Counted from the first letter of the stretch, positions 55,154 through 64,000 are shown. The stretch: DNA of 64,000 nt from Halarcobacter sp. (GCA_030145305.1 JAQYVX010000009.1:113249-177248); one strand, 5' to 3'. Translations and numbers: made by a program. Notes: generated by a model not told the origin, from the sequence alone.

Positions 55154-56230
55154 ATGGATAAAAATAAATCTGAAAAATTAAAAGAAATACTTAATCAAAC
55201 TCTTTCTACAGAAGATATTGAAAAAAAGCTAAAAGAAGAAATAAAAAATAACGCCATAAAAAAAGAGTTTATCAAAGAGCAAATTAAAGAGCAAGAAGAT
55301 AATGAGATAAAAAATATAGAAGAAGAGATAAAAACAACAAATGATAAAGCAAAAGAAGAAGTAATTATTCCTGATATTAGAAAAAATAAAAAAGAAGAAA
55401 AAGGCTTAAATCTTTTTTTATACCTTGTAATAATTATTACTGTTTTATTACTCTCAATTACAGTTTATTTATTCACAAGTCCCAGTCAAAAAACAAATCA
55501 AATCAAAAGTAAACAAAAAGAAATAATTATTGAGCCAAAAAATACGAAAGAAGAGTTAGTTTTAATTAATAAAGATAAAAAAGAGATTAGTGAAAAGATT
55601 TTAATTTTAGAAAAAGATATAGATATAGATAAAAAAATAGAAGAAAAAAAGAATAAAGAAGAAAACAAAGAAGAAAACAAAGAAGAGAATGAAAAAGAGA
55701 ATAAAACCACTGAAAAACAAGATGCACCATTAGCTCTTAAATCAAAAACTGAAGCAAAATCAGAAGAAGTAAAAATAGTAAAAGAAGATATAAAAGAAAA
55801 AATTGTAACAAAAACAATAAAACTTAATAAAAAAGATTTTAAAAAATACTACAATTCTTTAAAATACAATACATTAAAATGTTATAACTATAAAGCAGGA
55901 GATATTTTTCCAACAACAAAATGTAAAGCTAATTTGAAAAAATTTTTATTTGCAAATAAAAATGCTCTTAGATTTGAAGTTATTCCAGTAATTGCCGAAG
56001 ATGATAATAAAAACTTTTATAAAATGGAAAAAAATATAGAAAAAATGGATAAAAACTTTAAAGCTAAAGTAAAAGAATACATGGCTAAAGGATTATCAAG
56101 AGAAAGAATTATTGAGACATCTTGGTATATAAAAAACATTTTAGGGAAAGATACTATTTTGACTCCTACAAATTATTATGTAAAATCAAAAGAAAAGAAT
56201 AAAGGTATTATTGTAAAAGCATATCACTAA
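55154..56230 (+). CDS. Hypothetical Lys/Glu-rich single-pass membrane protein
   Basis: This 358-residue protein is not recognised. A charged, probably coiled-coil N-terminal part (~1-90) is followed by a membrane helix (~93-118, LNLFLYLVIIITVLLLSITVYLF) and a very Lys/Glu-rich region containing KEENKEENKEEN, encoded by a 12-base tandem repeat near 55660-55690. A C-terminal domain (~220-358) has two cysteines (LKCYNYKAG, TTKCKANL) and ends in basic strands (NYYVKSKEKNKGIIVKAYH). It lies ~95 bases after the VWA gene and may belong to that operon. Position of the helix suggests a periplasmic C-terminus. Confidence 0.68.
   Translation: MDKNKSEKLKEILNQTLSTEDIEKKLKEEIKNNAIKKEFIKEQIKEQEDNEIKNIEEEIKTTNDKAKEEVIIPDIRKNKKEEKGLNLFLYLVIIITVLLLSITVYLFTSPSQKTNQIKSKQKEIIIEPKNTKEELVLINKDKKEISEKILILEKDIDIDKKIEEKKNKEENKEENKEENEKENKTTEKQDAPLALKSKTEAKSEEVKIVKEDIKEKIVTKTIKLNKKDFKKYYNSLKYNTLKCYNYKAGDIFPTTKCKANLKKFLFANKNALRFEVIPVIAEDDNKNFYKMEKNIEKMDKNFKAKVKEYMAKGLSRERIIETSWYIKNILGKDTILTPTNYYVKSKEKNKGIIVKAYH
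55662..55697 (+). repeat. In-frame 12-bp tandem repeat (AAAGAAGAAAAC)
   Basis: Roughly two and a half copies of AAAGAAGAAAAC with later degeneration, coding for KEEN repeats. Unit length is a multiple of three, so changes would lengthen or shorten the linker without shifting the frame. Confidence 0.5.
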
Positions 56231-57513
56231 GAGATATGCTTTAGAACTTCCTCTTTGTCGACAAGTGGGAATTTTTTATCATAGATTATTTGATAAGGTT
56301 CATCCCCTTTTCCTAAAATAAGAACTACTGAATTATGATTTTCTCGTCCTAAAAGAATAGCTTTTTTAATAGCTTCTTTTCTATTTATTTCAATAAAAAG
56401 ATTCTCTTTATTTCTAATTCCCGTACAAATATCTTCAATAATTAAATCTGGGTCTTCAAATCGTGGATTATCTGATGTTACAATTATAGTTTTTGCAAAA
56501 CTTGAAGCAACTTGCCCCATTAAAGCTCTCTTATCTTGGTCCCTATTCCCACCTGCTCCAAATACTGCGATTATATCTTTATCATTGAAGCTTTCAAAAA
56601 CTTCTTTCATTCCATCAGGAGTATGGGCAAAATCAACTATTACAAAAGGGTTTTCACTTACTGTTTCCATTCGTCCACTAACACCTGCAAAATCTTCAAC
56701 TACTTCACAAATTTCTTCAAGACTTTTATTAGTAATAATATCAACACTAGCAACAGCTGCTAATAGATTATAAATGTTGAAAATACCCATCATAGGAGAA
56801 GAGAAAGAGTACATTTCTTCAATTTTTGAAAACATTACATCCATGCCATTTTTAAATGAATAGGCACTAACATTGTAAGTTGAAGGATTTTCCATTCCAT
56901 ATGAATATGCATTTTTTGCATTGAATCTAACTTTTGGGTCATCTTTATTTATAAGTTTTTTTGTTTCATCATTAAAAAAAGAGTTTTTTATATTTATATA
57001 TTCTTCAATTGTCTTATGATAATCAAGATGATCTCTTGTAATATTTGTATGAATTTTTAATTCAAACTCTAAACCTTTAACTCTTTTTTGTTCAATTGCA
57101 TGAGAACTTACTTCCATTACAAAAAATTGGCAGTCATTTTCCATTGCTTTTTGAATATGAGCAAAATTTCCAAGTTGAACAGGAGTAGTTAAAGTGTACT
57201 CTTCAACTCTTTCATCATTGATAAAAAATCCACGTGTTCCTTGAAGAGCTACTTTATAACCTAAATCAAGCAAAATAGAATAAATAGCAGCAGCTGTAGT
57301 TGTTTTACCATTTGTTCCTGTGATTCCAATAATTTTTATTGAACTCATATCTAAATGGTTTTTTAAATCCTTTGCTTCTACAAAAGATTCACAGCCATTT
57401 TGCCTTGCTTTTTCAACAAAATTTTTATTCTGTTTTGAAATAACAAAAATAGAATCTTTACTTGCTTCTTCTGAATTGTCAGTATATATTTTATTATTTA
57501 TGATTAATTGCAA
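56227..57513 (-). CDS. murE: UDP-N-acetylmuramoyl-L-alanyl-D-glutamate--2,6-diaminopimelate ligase
   Basis: This 428-residue MurE adds meso-diaminopimelate to the peptidoglycan precursor. ATP site GITGTNGKTTTAAAI, substrate region TTPVQLG and EVSSHAIEQKRVKG, and the DNPR motif (TSDNPRFEDP) that selects diaminopimelate over lysine. Slightly shorter than the ~490-residue enterobacterial enzyme at the N-terminus. Its start overlaps the preceding gene by 20 bases. Confidence 0.96.
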   Translation of the reverse strand: MQLIINNKIYTDNSEEASKDSIFVISKQNKNFVEKARQNGCESFVEAKDLKNHLDMSSIKIIGITGTNGKTTTAAAIYSILLDLGYKVALQGTRGFFINDERVEEYTLTTPVQLGNFAHIQKAMENDCQFFVMEVSSHAIEQKRVKGLEFELKIHTNITRDHLDYHKTIEEYINIKNSFFNDETKKLINKDDPKVRFNAKNAYSYGMENPSTYNVSAYSFKNGMDVMFSKIEEMYSFSSPMMGIFNIYNLLAAVASVDIITNKSLEEICEVVEDFAGVSGRMETVSENPFVIVDFAHTPDGMKEVFESFNDKDIIAVFGAGGNRDQDKRALMGQVASSFAKTIIVTSDNPRFEDPDLIIEDICTGIRNKENLFIEINRKEAIKKAILLGRENHNSVVLILGKGDEPYQIIYDKKFPLVDKEEVLKHIS

Positions 57514-58087
57514 TTTTTTTTTCTTCTAGTTTTTTATATAACTCTTCTATTTTTGTATCATAAGAAAAGTATTCGTTAAAGCCATCTAAATATGTATAAG
57601 CCGTATTATTAAAATCATTATCTATCAATTTATCCACAAAATCAAAAAAGTCTTCTTTATTTTCAATTGCGACTTTTGTTGAGAACATAATATCCTCAAA
57701 AGCAACTCTAAAAGAGCCTCTTGAATTAATTAATGTTTTAAAATCTTCATATCTAATAGCATCTAAAGAATCAACTGTTGATTCACTTAATTCAGATAAC
57801 ATTTCCATCATCTTATCAATATCGCCATCATAAGCATTTATAACTTCTTCTATATATTCTATTGCCTCATCAAAGTTTTCTTCTTTTGCAATAGAAAAGT
57901 AATCAAATAAAGAGACTGCCTTTTCCACATCTTCACTTGCAATATCACAAAAAAGTGCATAAAGGGGATAAGCTTTATTATTTGGAAAACTCGAGGATAG
58001 TTGTGAATATATAAATAAAGCTTTTTCAAATTTTTTTTCTAAAAAAAACGCATTTGCTTCATTAAATAATCTATTCTCATTTATCAT
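57494..58087 (-). CDS. TPR-like helical protein of unknown function
   Basis: This 197-residue soluble protein has TPR-like helix pairs (NEANAFFLEKKFEKALFIYSQL; KAYPLYALFCDIASEDVEKA; EAIEYIEEVINAYDGD), acidic overall. It is translationally coupled at both ends: its ATG shares a base with the stop of nfu (TAATG), and murE starts inside it. It probably serves as a scaffold; no specific family is recognised. Confidence 0.75.
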   Translation of the reverse strand: MINENRLFNEANAFFLEKKFEKALFIYSQLSSSFPNNKAYPLYALFCDIASEDVEKAVSLFDYFSIAKEENFDEAIEYIEEVINAYDGDIDKMMEMLSELSESTVDSLDAIRYEDFKTLINSRGSFRVAFEDIMFSTKVAIENKEDFFDFVDKLIDNDFNNTAYTYLDGFNEYFSYDTKIEELYKKLEEKKIAINHK

Positions 58088-58365
58088 TATAGTTCCTGTA
58101 ATTTATCTTCCATACCTAAAGGTACATTTATTATCTCAAGTTCAGGATGAATTGCAGACTTTAATTCTTTTTCTACAATAAATTTTAAAGTGCTTCCACT
58201 TGCACTACAGCCTACACATGCTCCTTGGAGCTGAATAAATACTTTTCCATCAAGAATATCTAATAATTGAATCGCGCCCCCATCCCGTGCTAACATAGGA
58301 GCAATTTTCTTTTCTATAATTGAACCAACTGGTGGTCTTAAATCTTCATCGCTAAATGGCATCAT
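58087..58365 (-). CDS. NifU-like (Nfu) iron-sulfur carrier
   Basis: This 92-residue protein is a stand-alone NifU C-terminal domain: VGSIIEKKIAPMLARDGGAI and the cluster-binding ACVGCSASGSTLKFIVEKEL, with two cysteines in CxxC. It carries Fe-S clusters to target apoproteins. It lies 7 bases after the stop of the 36-residue microprotein and is coupled to the TPR-like gene. Confidence 0.92.
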   Translation of the reverse strand: MMPFSDEDLRPPVGSIIEKKIAPMLARDGGAIQLLDILDGKVFIQLQGACVGCSASGSTLKFIVEKELKSAIHPELEIINVPLGMEDKLQEL

Positions 58366-58372
58366 AATTTTG

Positions 58373-58483
58373 TCAACCTTTTTTTGCTTTCATTTTTACA
58401 TAAACAATACCAATAGCTATAACAACAAGTATTACAGCTATTGTTGAAAAAATAAATGTTAGTGTAACTTCTTGTTCAAACAT
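58373..58483 (-). CDS. 36-residue single-helix membrane microprotein
   Basis: A short frame begins at the ATG directly after the ileS stop (TAAATG) and encodes MFEQEVTLTF, one membrane helix (IFSTIAVILVVIAIGIVYV) and a positive tail (KMKAKKG). Charge layout predicts the N-terminus outside and the C-terminus in the cytoplasm. The immediate coupling to ileS and tight fit before nfu (7 bases) support a real gene despite its length. Function unknown. Confidence 0.7.
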   Translation of the reverse strand: MFEQEVTLTFIFSTIAVILVVIAIGIVYVKMKAKKG

Positions 58484-61210
58484 TTAGTTTACTACACTCT
58501 CACATCTACTACAAAGTGATTCTTCACTTTTTGAAGTAAATTTCCAACATCTTGGACATTTTCCATCAGCTGCTAAAGCAACTGTAAATTTACTTCCTTC
58601 TACTTCAAAACTAGCAAGAATATTTTCTTGTGTTTCATTTGAAATAGAACTAACTAAGAACCAATCTTGTGCTTCAACTTCTTCTAAAGCTAAAATATCT
58701 TCCGAATCTGTAGAAATTGCCAACTCTAAAGTTGACTTAATAACTTTTTCTTTCTTAAGTGTATCAATTGCTTCTGAAAACTTTTCTTTTGCAGATAACA
58801 AAATTTCTTCGTTAAGATTAGATTCAAGTTCTGGTATTTCTGTTTTTTTGAAATCAAAGATATCTTTTGCATCACCTTTGATAAATGCTGGTGCATATTC
58901 AATCAATTCATCCATTGTATAAGTTAAAATACAAGCAAGAGTAGAAATTAATTTTTTAAGAATAATAGCCATTGCACTTTGAGATGCAATTCTATGAATG
59001 TCATTCTTATCATCACAATATAATCTATCTTTACATACATCTAAATAAATACCTGAAAGGTCAACAACTAAAAAATTATTTAATTTATTTAAACCTTTTG
59101 AATATTCATAAATACTAAATGATGCTTCGATTTCATCAAATACTTTTTTAGCTCTTTTTAAAATCCATTTATCTAAAATTCCTAATTTATCTACAGAAAC
59201 TATTTCTTCAAGATCACTAACATTTGCAAGCAAAAATCTTGATGTATTTCTTATTTTTCTATAAAGTTCAGAATTTTGTTTTAAAATATTATCAGAAATT
59301 TTTAAATCAGATTGATAATCACTCATAGCAACCCAAAGTCTTAAAATCTCAGAACCATATTGCTTCATAACTTTATCAGGAGCAACTACATTTCCTTTTG
59401 ATTTAGACATTTTCTCACCTTTTTCATCAACAGTAAACCCATGAGTTAAAATTGACTTATAAGGTGCTATTTCAGAAGAAGCTAAAGTAGTTAATAGTGA
59501 AGATTGGAACCAACCTCTATGTTGATCACTTCCTTCTAAATACATATCAGCAGGGAAAGTTCCTGCATCATAATTTCCACTTCTTAAAACTGCATTTTGA
59601 GTTGAACCTGAATCAAACCATACATCCAAAATATCCATAGTTTTTTCTAAATCTTCTGGATTTAGACCACTTTCAGGATTTAGTAGTTCTTCAATAGATA
59701 AATCATACCAAGCATCACAACCATTTTTTTCAAAAATTTTAGCTGTGTAATTTAGTACTTTTTCATCAAAAATGATTTCATCAGTTTTTTTATTTCTAAA
59801 GAAGGCAATTGGAACACCCCAATCTCTTTGTCTAGAAATACACCAATCAGGTCTACCATCTAACATAGATCTTAATCTATTTCTTCCCCATTCAGGATAA
59901 AAAGTTAAATCTTCAACAACTTGTAGAGCATTCTCTCTAAGTGTTTTATTCTCTTTTCCATATTCATCATCAATAGAGATAAACCATTGTTTAGTTGCTC
60001 TAAAAATAATTGGTTTATGAGTTCTCCAACAATGTGGATAAGAGTGTCTAATATCTACATGTTTAAGTAAAGCATCTCCTAATTCTTCTAAAATTAATTC
60101 ATTTGCTTTAAATACGTGAACACCTAAATATTTATCTGTATCATTAAATAGCTTTTCTCTTACAATTGTTTGATCAAATTTACCATAAGCATCTACTGGC
60201 ATAATAACATCAAGACCATATAATAGTCCTACTTTATAATCATCCTCACCATGACCAGGAGCAGTATGTACAGCACCCGTTCCTGAATCCATTTCAACAT
60301 GTTCCCCTAAAATAATTTTAGATTGTCTTCCATTTAATGGATTTATTGCATGAGTATTTTCTAAATTCTTTGGACTAACAGTTTCAACAATTTCACCTTT
60401 TATAATTTCTTGTTCTATAAGTGAAGTATAAAGTTTACGAGCAACGATAAATTTATCAGAAGTTAAAACATACTCTTCATCTGCATTTAAAGCAATACCA
60501 GTATTTGCAGGTAAAGTCCAAGGAGTTGTAGTCCAGATAATAACACTTGCGTCCATATCTTCATGTTTGAATGCAACAAAAATTGATGGAGAAGTTTTAT
60601 CTTCATATTCAATCTCAGCTTCAGCTAGTGCTGTTTGTGCAGCCCAAGACCAATGAACAGGTTTACTTCTTTGTATCAATAAACCTTGTTTTGCAATTGC
60701 GCAAAGTTCTCTATAAATATTCGCTTCAAATTTAAAATCCATAGTCAAATACGGATTTTCCCAATCTGCAATTACACCAAGTTTTTTAAACTCATCTTTT
60801 TGAATATCAACAAATCTCGTAGCATGATCACGACATAATTGTCTTAGTTTAGATTTTGGTAATTCTTTTTTCTTAGTACTACCAATTTTTTCTTCAACTT
60901 TTTGTTCAATTGGTAGACCATGACAATCCCAACCCGGAACATATCTGATTGATTTTCCATCAAAATAATGAAACTTATTTATTATATCTTTTAATATTTT
61001 ATTTAATGCATGACCAATATGTATATGCCCATTTGCATAAGGAGGACCATCATGTAAAGTAAAAGACGGTGCATCTTTTCTATTATTTCTCATTCGGTCG
61101 TAAACTTTTTGCTCATCCCAAAGTTTGTATTTTTTTGGTTCATTTTGAGGAAGATTCCCTCTCATAGGGAATTTTGTATTTGGTAGTAATAAACTATCTT
61201 TGTAATCCAT
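58484..61210 (-). CDS. ileS: Isoleucine--tRNA ligase
   Basis: This 908-residue class Ia synthetase has the HIGH motif in [15 protein letters not shown], the CP1 editing domain ([14 protein letters not shown]), KMSKS in [11 protein letters not shown], and a C-terminal zinc finger (CPRCWKF...LCSRCESVV). Full length for the bacterial type. First gene of a five-gene overlapping operon ending in murE. Confidence 0.97.
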   Translation of the reverse strand: MDYKDSLLLPNTKFPMRGNLPQNEPKKYKLWDEQKVYDRMRNNRKDAPSFTLHDGPPYANGHIHIGHALNKILKDIINKFHYFDGKSIRYVPGWDCHGLPIEQKVEEKIGSTKKKELPKSKLRQLCRDHATRFVDIQKDEFKKLGVIADWENPYLTMDFKFEANIYRELCAIAKQGLLIQRSKPVHWSWAAQTALAEAEIEYEDKTSPSIFVAFKHEDMDASVIIWTTTPWTLPANTGIALNADEEYVLTSDKFIVARKLYTSLIEQEIIKGEIVETVSPKNLENTHAINPLNGRQSKIILGEHVEMDSGTGAVHTAPGHGEDDYKVGLLYGLDVIMPVDAYGKFDQTIVREKLFNDTDKYLGVHVFKANELILEELGDALLKHVDIRHSYPHCWRTHKPIIFRATKQWFISIDDEYGKENKTLRENALQVVEDLTFYPEWGRNRLRSMLDGRPDWCISRQRDWGVPIAFFRNKKTDEIIFDEKVLNYTAKIFEKNGCDAWYDLSIEELLNPESGLNPEDLEKTMDILDVWFDSGSTQNAVLRSGNYDAGTFPADMYLEGSDQHRGWFQSSLLTTLASSEIAPYKSILTHGFTVDEKGEKMSKSKGNVVAPDKVMKQYGSEILRLWVAMSDYQSDLKISDNILKQNSELYRKIRNTSRFLLANVSDLEEIVSVDKLGILDKWILKRAKKVFDEIEASFSIYEYSKGLNKLNNFLVVDLSGIYLDVCKDRLYCDDKNDIHRIASQSAMAIILKKLISTLACILTYTMDELIEYAPAFIKGDAKDIFDFKKTEIPELESNLNEEILLSAKEKFSEAIDTLKKEKVIKSTLELAISTDSEDILALEEVEAQDWFLVSSISNETQENILASFEVEGSKFTVALAADGKCPRCWKFTSKSEESLCSRCESVVN

Positions 61211-61295
61211 TGTTAAGTACCTTGTTATATAGTATCATTGTGTTTTCATAAATCGCAGATTATAACTAAGATAAAATTAATTTAATATAAGTTGC

Positions 61296-61487
61296 TTATT
61301 TTATCTGTTCTTCATTATAGGATGCATTAGTTTTCCCACATCTAGGACATGGGTTTTCTTGTTTAGAAAAACATGAAAAACAGTATATTGAATCACAATC
61401 TTTACATGTTAATTTGCAGTGTTTACAAACAAAGATTTTTATTTCTTTGTTTTTTTTATATTTTTTTACTTTGAACCAATTAAACAT
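61296..61487 (-). CDS. Small cysteine-rich zinc-finger protein
   Basis: This 63-residue basic protein contains five CxxC-type pairs (CKHC, CKDC, CFSC, CPRC and a nearby Cys), sufficient for two zinc sites, and no membrane helix. A TATAAT at 61493-61498 places the predicted transcript start at the ATG itself, so the mRNA may be leaderless, and an inverted repeat overlaps the presumed -35 region. No other in-frame start exists upstream of the first cysteines. Function unknown. Confidence 0.7.
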   Translation of the reverse strand: MFNWFKVKKYKKNKEIKIFVCKHCKLTCKDCDSIYCFSCFSKQENPCPRCGKTNASYNEEQIK

Positions 61488-61492
61488 TATAG

Positions 61493-61524
61493 ATTATACT
61501 ACACTAATGTACAAAAATTGTACA
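61493..61524 (-). promoter_or_regulatory. Promoter with overlapping palindromic operator candidate
   Basis: TATAAT (61493-61498) reads towards the zinc-finger gene. TGTACAAAAATTGTACA, a perfect 7-bp inverted repeat with a 3-bp spacer (61508-61524), covers the position of a -35 box. A further TGTACA occurs at 61567-61572. Symmetry and location fit a dimeric repressor site. Confidence 0.5.
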
Positions 61525-61684
61525 ATATCAAAAAAAATTGTCTCCATAGAATTATTATGTTTCTTTTGTACACATATTGAACATCTTAAAGTTGGCTGAT
61601 TGTGAAGAATATGTTACAATTGAACATGTTTTAAAAAGATTAAACAAACTACTCAATCTTTTAGCATGATTATAAATTATTTTT

Positions 61685-61693
61685 TGCTAAAAT
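61685..61693 (+). promoter_or_regulatory. Extended -10 promoter (TGCTAAAAT) for mqo
   Basis: TTGCTAAAATTT, the same string as before the cytochrome c gene, 40 bases before the mqo ATG. Confidence 0.5.
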
Positions 61694-61732
61694 TTCTTAT
61701 AAAATATAAAAGTACAAATAGGGATGTTATAA

Positions 61733-63085
61733 ATGAACACAAAACATTATGAAATAGTTATCGTAGGTGGAGGAATTTCTGGCGCTGCATTATTTTATGA
61801 ACTCGCTAGATACACGGACGCAAAAAGCATTTGTATGTTAGAAAAATATGAGGACTTAGCAACTTTAAACTCTAAAGGGACAAGTAATTCTCAAACAATT
61901 CACGTAGGTGATATTGAAACTAACTATACTTTAGAAAAAGCTTATGATACAAAAAGAACTGCAAAGATGATTGAAAAATTCTGTTTGCAAAGAGGACTTC
62001 AAGACAAGATTATGTTCTCTCACCAAAAAATGGCACTAGGTGTTGGTGAAAAGGAAGTTGAATTCATTAAACATAGATATAACGAATTTAAAGAATTATT
62101 TCCTTATTTAGAATTATGGGATAAAGAAAAAATAAGAGAATTAGAACCTAAACTTGTTTATGCAGATAAAGAACAAACAAAAGACAGACCTGAACCAATT
62201 ATAGCTATGGGAGCTAGAAGTGAGTATACAACTGTTGATTATGGGGCTATGACTAAAGAACTAGCAAAAGCTGCTCAAGAAGAGGGAAAAACTACAGATA
62301 TTTTCTTTAATGCTGAAGTTGATGAAATTGAAAAAATTGATGATAAATATAAAATAACAACTATAACTGGGTCAGTTTTTACAGCTGATTTTGTTGTTGT
62401 TAATGCGGGAGCTCATTCATTATACTTAGCTCACAAAATGGGATATGGTAAACATATGGGATCACTTTCTATGGCAGGAAGCTTCTATATTACAAATGGC
62501 GAATTTTTAAATGGAAAAGTTTATATGGTACAAAATCCAAAACTTCCTTTTGCTGCTCTTCATGGAGACCCAGATATTTTATGTGATGGGAAAACAAGAT
62601 TTGGACCAACAGCATTAGCTCTTGGTGTGCTAGAAAGATATAGAGGATTAAAATCAGTGGGTCAATGTTTGAAGACTATGAACATTGATGGAAATACAAT
62701 AAAAATATTTTGGGATTTATTAAAAGATTCAGAAATTAGAAACTATGTATTTAAAAACTTCTTATTTGAAATTCCAGGAATCAATAAAGGTTTATTTGTA
62801 AAAGATGCAAGAAAAATTGTTCCATCATTAAGCGTAGATGATATTGAATATGCAAAAGGATGGGGTGGAGTTAGACCTCAAGTACTTGATAAAGATAAAC
62901 AAAAATTAATGCTTGGTGAAGCATCTATTAATCCAGGTGACGGAATTCTATTTAATATGACACCATCTCCAGGAGCAACTTCTTGTTTAGGAAATGGAGA
63001 AAGAGATATAAAAATCGTAGCAAAACACTTAAACCTTACATTTAATACTGAAAAATTCTTAGACGAATTAACAGATAAAGAATAA
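61733..63085 (+). CDS. mqo: Malate:quinone oxidoreductase
   Basis: This 450-residue FAD protein has the dinucleotide-binding motif VIVGGGISGAALFYELARY (residues 9-27), GTSNSQTIHVG and the C-terminal GGVRPQVLDKD and TPSPGATSCLGNG. Mqo oxidises malate to oxaloacetate and reduces quinone at the membrane, replacing or supplementing NAD malate dehydrogenase; this branch is typical of Campylobacterota. Single gene with its own promoter. Conversion to another FAD oxidoreductase function is unlikely given the full-length match. Confidence 0.9.
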   Translation: MNTKHYEIVIVGGGISGAALFYELARYTDAKSICMLEKYEDLATLNSKGTSNSQTIHVGDIETNYTLEKAYDTKRTAKMIEKFCLQRGLQDKIMFSHQKMALGVGEKEVEFIKHRYNEFKELFPYLELWDKEKIRELEPKLVYADKEQTKDRPEPIIAMGARSEYTTVDYGAMTKELAKAAQEEGKTTDIFFNAEVDEIEKIDDKYKITTITGSVFTADFVVVNAGAHSLYLAHKMGYGKHMGSLSMAGSFYITNGEFLNGKVYMVQNPKLPFAALHGDPDILCDGKTRFGPTALALGVLERYRGLKSVGQCLKTMNIDGNTIKIFWDLLKDSEIRNYVFKNFLFEIPGINKGLFVKDARKIVPSLSVDDIEYAKGWGGVRPQVLDKDKQKLMLGEASINPGDGILFNMTPSPGATSCLGNGERDIKIVAKHLNLTFNTEKFLDELTDKE

Positions 63086-63148
63086 TATACACTATAAGTA
63101 AGTATGGAAAGTTTTCCATACTTATGAAAACCAATAAAAAGTTTTACA

Positions 63149-63679
63149 ATGCTAGACATAATTCCTAATATAATGTTTGAATCAATATTTAATGATAAAG
63201 ACATGATACTTCTACAAAATCACTTAAGAGACAATAAACAAACAATAACAACAGCTGAGAGTTGCACAGGAGGATTAATTGCCTCAATGATAACTGAAGT
63301 GTCAGGTTCATCTGATATTTTTCATGGAGCCCTTATAAGCTACTCAAATGAGATTAAACATCAAGAGTTACAAGTAAGAAATGAAACCTTAGAAAGATAT
63401 GGTGCTGTTAGTTGTGAAGTAGTGAATGAAATGTTAGAAGGCGTAATTAAAAAATTTGATGCAGATTATGCAATTGCAGTTAGTGGAATAGCAGGTCCAA
63501 ATGGAGGAACAAAAAGTAAAGCAGTTGGAACTGTAGTAATTGGTATATTTAATAATTTAGAAAAAGATATTGAAATATGTCACTTTAAAGGAAGCAGAAA
63601 AGAGGTTCAAATACAAGCTGCAAAATACTCTTTGAAAAAAATTTTGAGAAATTTTCAAATTTGTTCAAAAAACCCTTGA
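63149..63679 (+). CDS. CinA-type nicotinamide-nucleotide amidohydrolase domain protein
   Basis: This 176-residue protein corresponds to the C-terminal domain of CinA (PncC type): TTAESCTGGLIASMITEVSG, HGALISYSNEIKHQEL, YGAVSCEVVNEM and AVSGIAGPNGGTKSKAVGTV. It deamidates nicotinamide mononucleotide in NAD recycling. The start is uncertain: ATG 63149 or ATG 63173; neither has a clear ribosome binding site. The -35 of the tRNA promoter overlaps its stop codon. Confidence 0.9.
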   Translation: MLDIIPNIMFESIFNDKDMILLQNHLRDNKQTITTAESCTGGLIASMITEVSGSSDIFHGALISYSNEIKHQELQVRNETLERYGAVSCEVVNEMLEGVIKKFDADYAIAVSGIAGPNGGTKSKAVGTVVIGIFNNLEKDIEICHFKGSRKEVQIQAAKYSLKKILRNFQICSKNP

Positions 63680-63704
63680 CAAAAAAAATATAAATAAGTA
63701 TACT
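63676..63704 (+). promoter_or_regulatory. Consensus sigma-70 promoter of the tRNA operon
   Basis: TTGACA (63676-63681), a 17-base spacer and TATACT (63699-63704), about 36 bases before tRNA-Lys. Unlike other promoters in this window it has a full -35 box, as expected for a stable RNA operon. Confidence 0.8.
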
Positions 63705-63739
63705 TCCACTCCATTTTAAGAAGATTACTTTCTTATTAT

Positions 63740-63815
63740 GACCCGTTAGCTCAGCTGGTAGAGCATCTCCCTTTTAAGGAGGTGGCCAATGGTTCGAATC
63801 CATTACGGGTCACCA
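63740..63815 (+). tRNA. tRNA-Lys (anticodon UUU)
   Basis: A 76-base cloverleaf: acceptor GACCCGT/ACGGGTC, D arm with AGCTCAGCTGGTAGAGC, anticodon loop CTTTTAA (anticodon TTT), TTCGAATC T loop, encoded CCA end. First of the tRNA cluster. Confidence 0.97.
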
Positions 63816-63873
63816 GTTAACTTATAAAAGTTTTACTTTTATATTTTATTTAGATTTAAAGCAAAAAAACGAT

Positions 63874-63948
63874 GGCCCCTTCATCTAGCGGTTAGGATCT
63901 TGGATTTTCATTCCAATCACAGGAGTTCGAGTCTCCTAGGGGTCACCA
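63874..63948 (+). tRNA. tRNA-Glu (anticodon UUC)
   Basis: A 75-base cloverleaf: acceptor GGCCCCT/AGGGGTC (one G:U pair), anticodon stem TTGGA/TCCAA with loop TTTTCAT (anticodon TTC), T loop GTTCGAGTC, encoded CCA. Probably co-transcribed with tRNA-Lys. Confidence 0.97.
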
Positions 63949-63950
63949 TC

Positions 63951-64000
63951 GGTCGATTAGCTCAGTTGGTAGAGCGCTACCCTTACAAGGTAGACGTCAG
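63951..64000 (+). tRNA. tRNA-Val (anticodon UAC), cut by window end
   Basis: The first 50 bases of a tRNA: acceptor 5' strand GGTCGAT, D arm AGCTCAGTTGGTAGAGC, anticodon stem CTACC/GGTAG with loop CTTACAA (anticodon TAC). The T arm and CCA end lie outside the window. It starts two bases after the tRNA-Glu CCA. Confidence 0.92.

Noticed and set aside
55498..55710. Ser/Phe-rich open frame on the minus strand
   Set aside because: It is the complement of the Lys/Glu-rich coding repeat and has no start signal or family features.
1..64000. CRISPR arrays, insertion sequences, prophage or integration sites
   Set aside because: No direct repeat arrays, transposase or integrase motifs, or attachment duplications next to the tRNAs were found.

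Overview
The window comes from an AT-rich (very roughly 30% GC) bacterial chromosome. Gene content points to Campylobacterota, most likely the Arcobacter group. The evidence is CcoS/CcoI and a small cytochrome c, a Campylobacter-type malate:quinone oxidoreductase, DAP-type MurE, HQWRQPL-type histidine kinases, many c-di-GMP and chemotaxis proteins, and promoters dominated by -10 elements (TGnTAAAAT or TATAAT) with little -35 signal. The assignment is inferred from protein families, not from a search.

Layout. 1-5.6 kb: a cut-off chemoreceptor, a tiny zinc-ribbon membrane protein with no normal start codon, then (minus) bamD, lon, an unknown membrane protein and a rhomboid protease. 5.7-7.4 kb: proC followed by three overlapping pseudopilin-like genes. 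7.4-14 kb: two solute-binding-protein/histidine-kinase pairs flanking rdgB; the first kinase has a 4-bp frameshift in a TAAA repeat. 14-21.6 kb: a YajR-like MFS transporter, a LapG-type protease with its LapD-type c-di-GMP receptor, and an RND pump. 21.7-31 kb: a lipoprotein, valS, a UvrD-family helicase, a twin pair of similar small-RNA genes, and a large chemoreceptor with a CZB domain and a CheR-tether-like tail. 31-45.7 kb: methionine sulfoxide repair (MsrPQ), NnrS, two Tpx peroxidases, a zinc-type ABC transporter with a CvfB-like protein, the AmmeMemoRadiSam trio, hemH, cytochrome c, and copper delivery to cbb3 oxidase. 45.8-51.9 kb: an EAL response regulator and the rpsB-tsf-lolD-like-gmk operon, which has a structured leader. 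51.9-56.2 kb: a MoxR/DUF58/VWA operon. 56.2-61.5 kb: the ileS-microprotein-nfu-TPR-murE operon. 61.7-64 kb: mqo, a CinA-type amidohydrolase and a tRNA operon (Lys, Glu, Val) cut by the window end.

How it fits together. Most of the window is core housekeeping packed into tightly overlapping operons. The accessory content is environmental sensing (two chemoreceptors, two ligand-binding-protein/kinase pairs, LapD, an EAL regulator) and oxidative or nitrosative stress defence (Tpx x2, MsrPQ, NnrS). The least explained elements are the duplicated minus-strand small RNAs at 27.8-28.2 kb, the kinase switched out of frame by a tetranucleotide repeat, and the structured rpsB leader. No CRISPR array, insertion sequence or prophage was seen.
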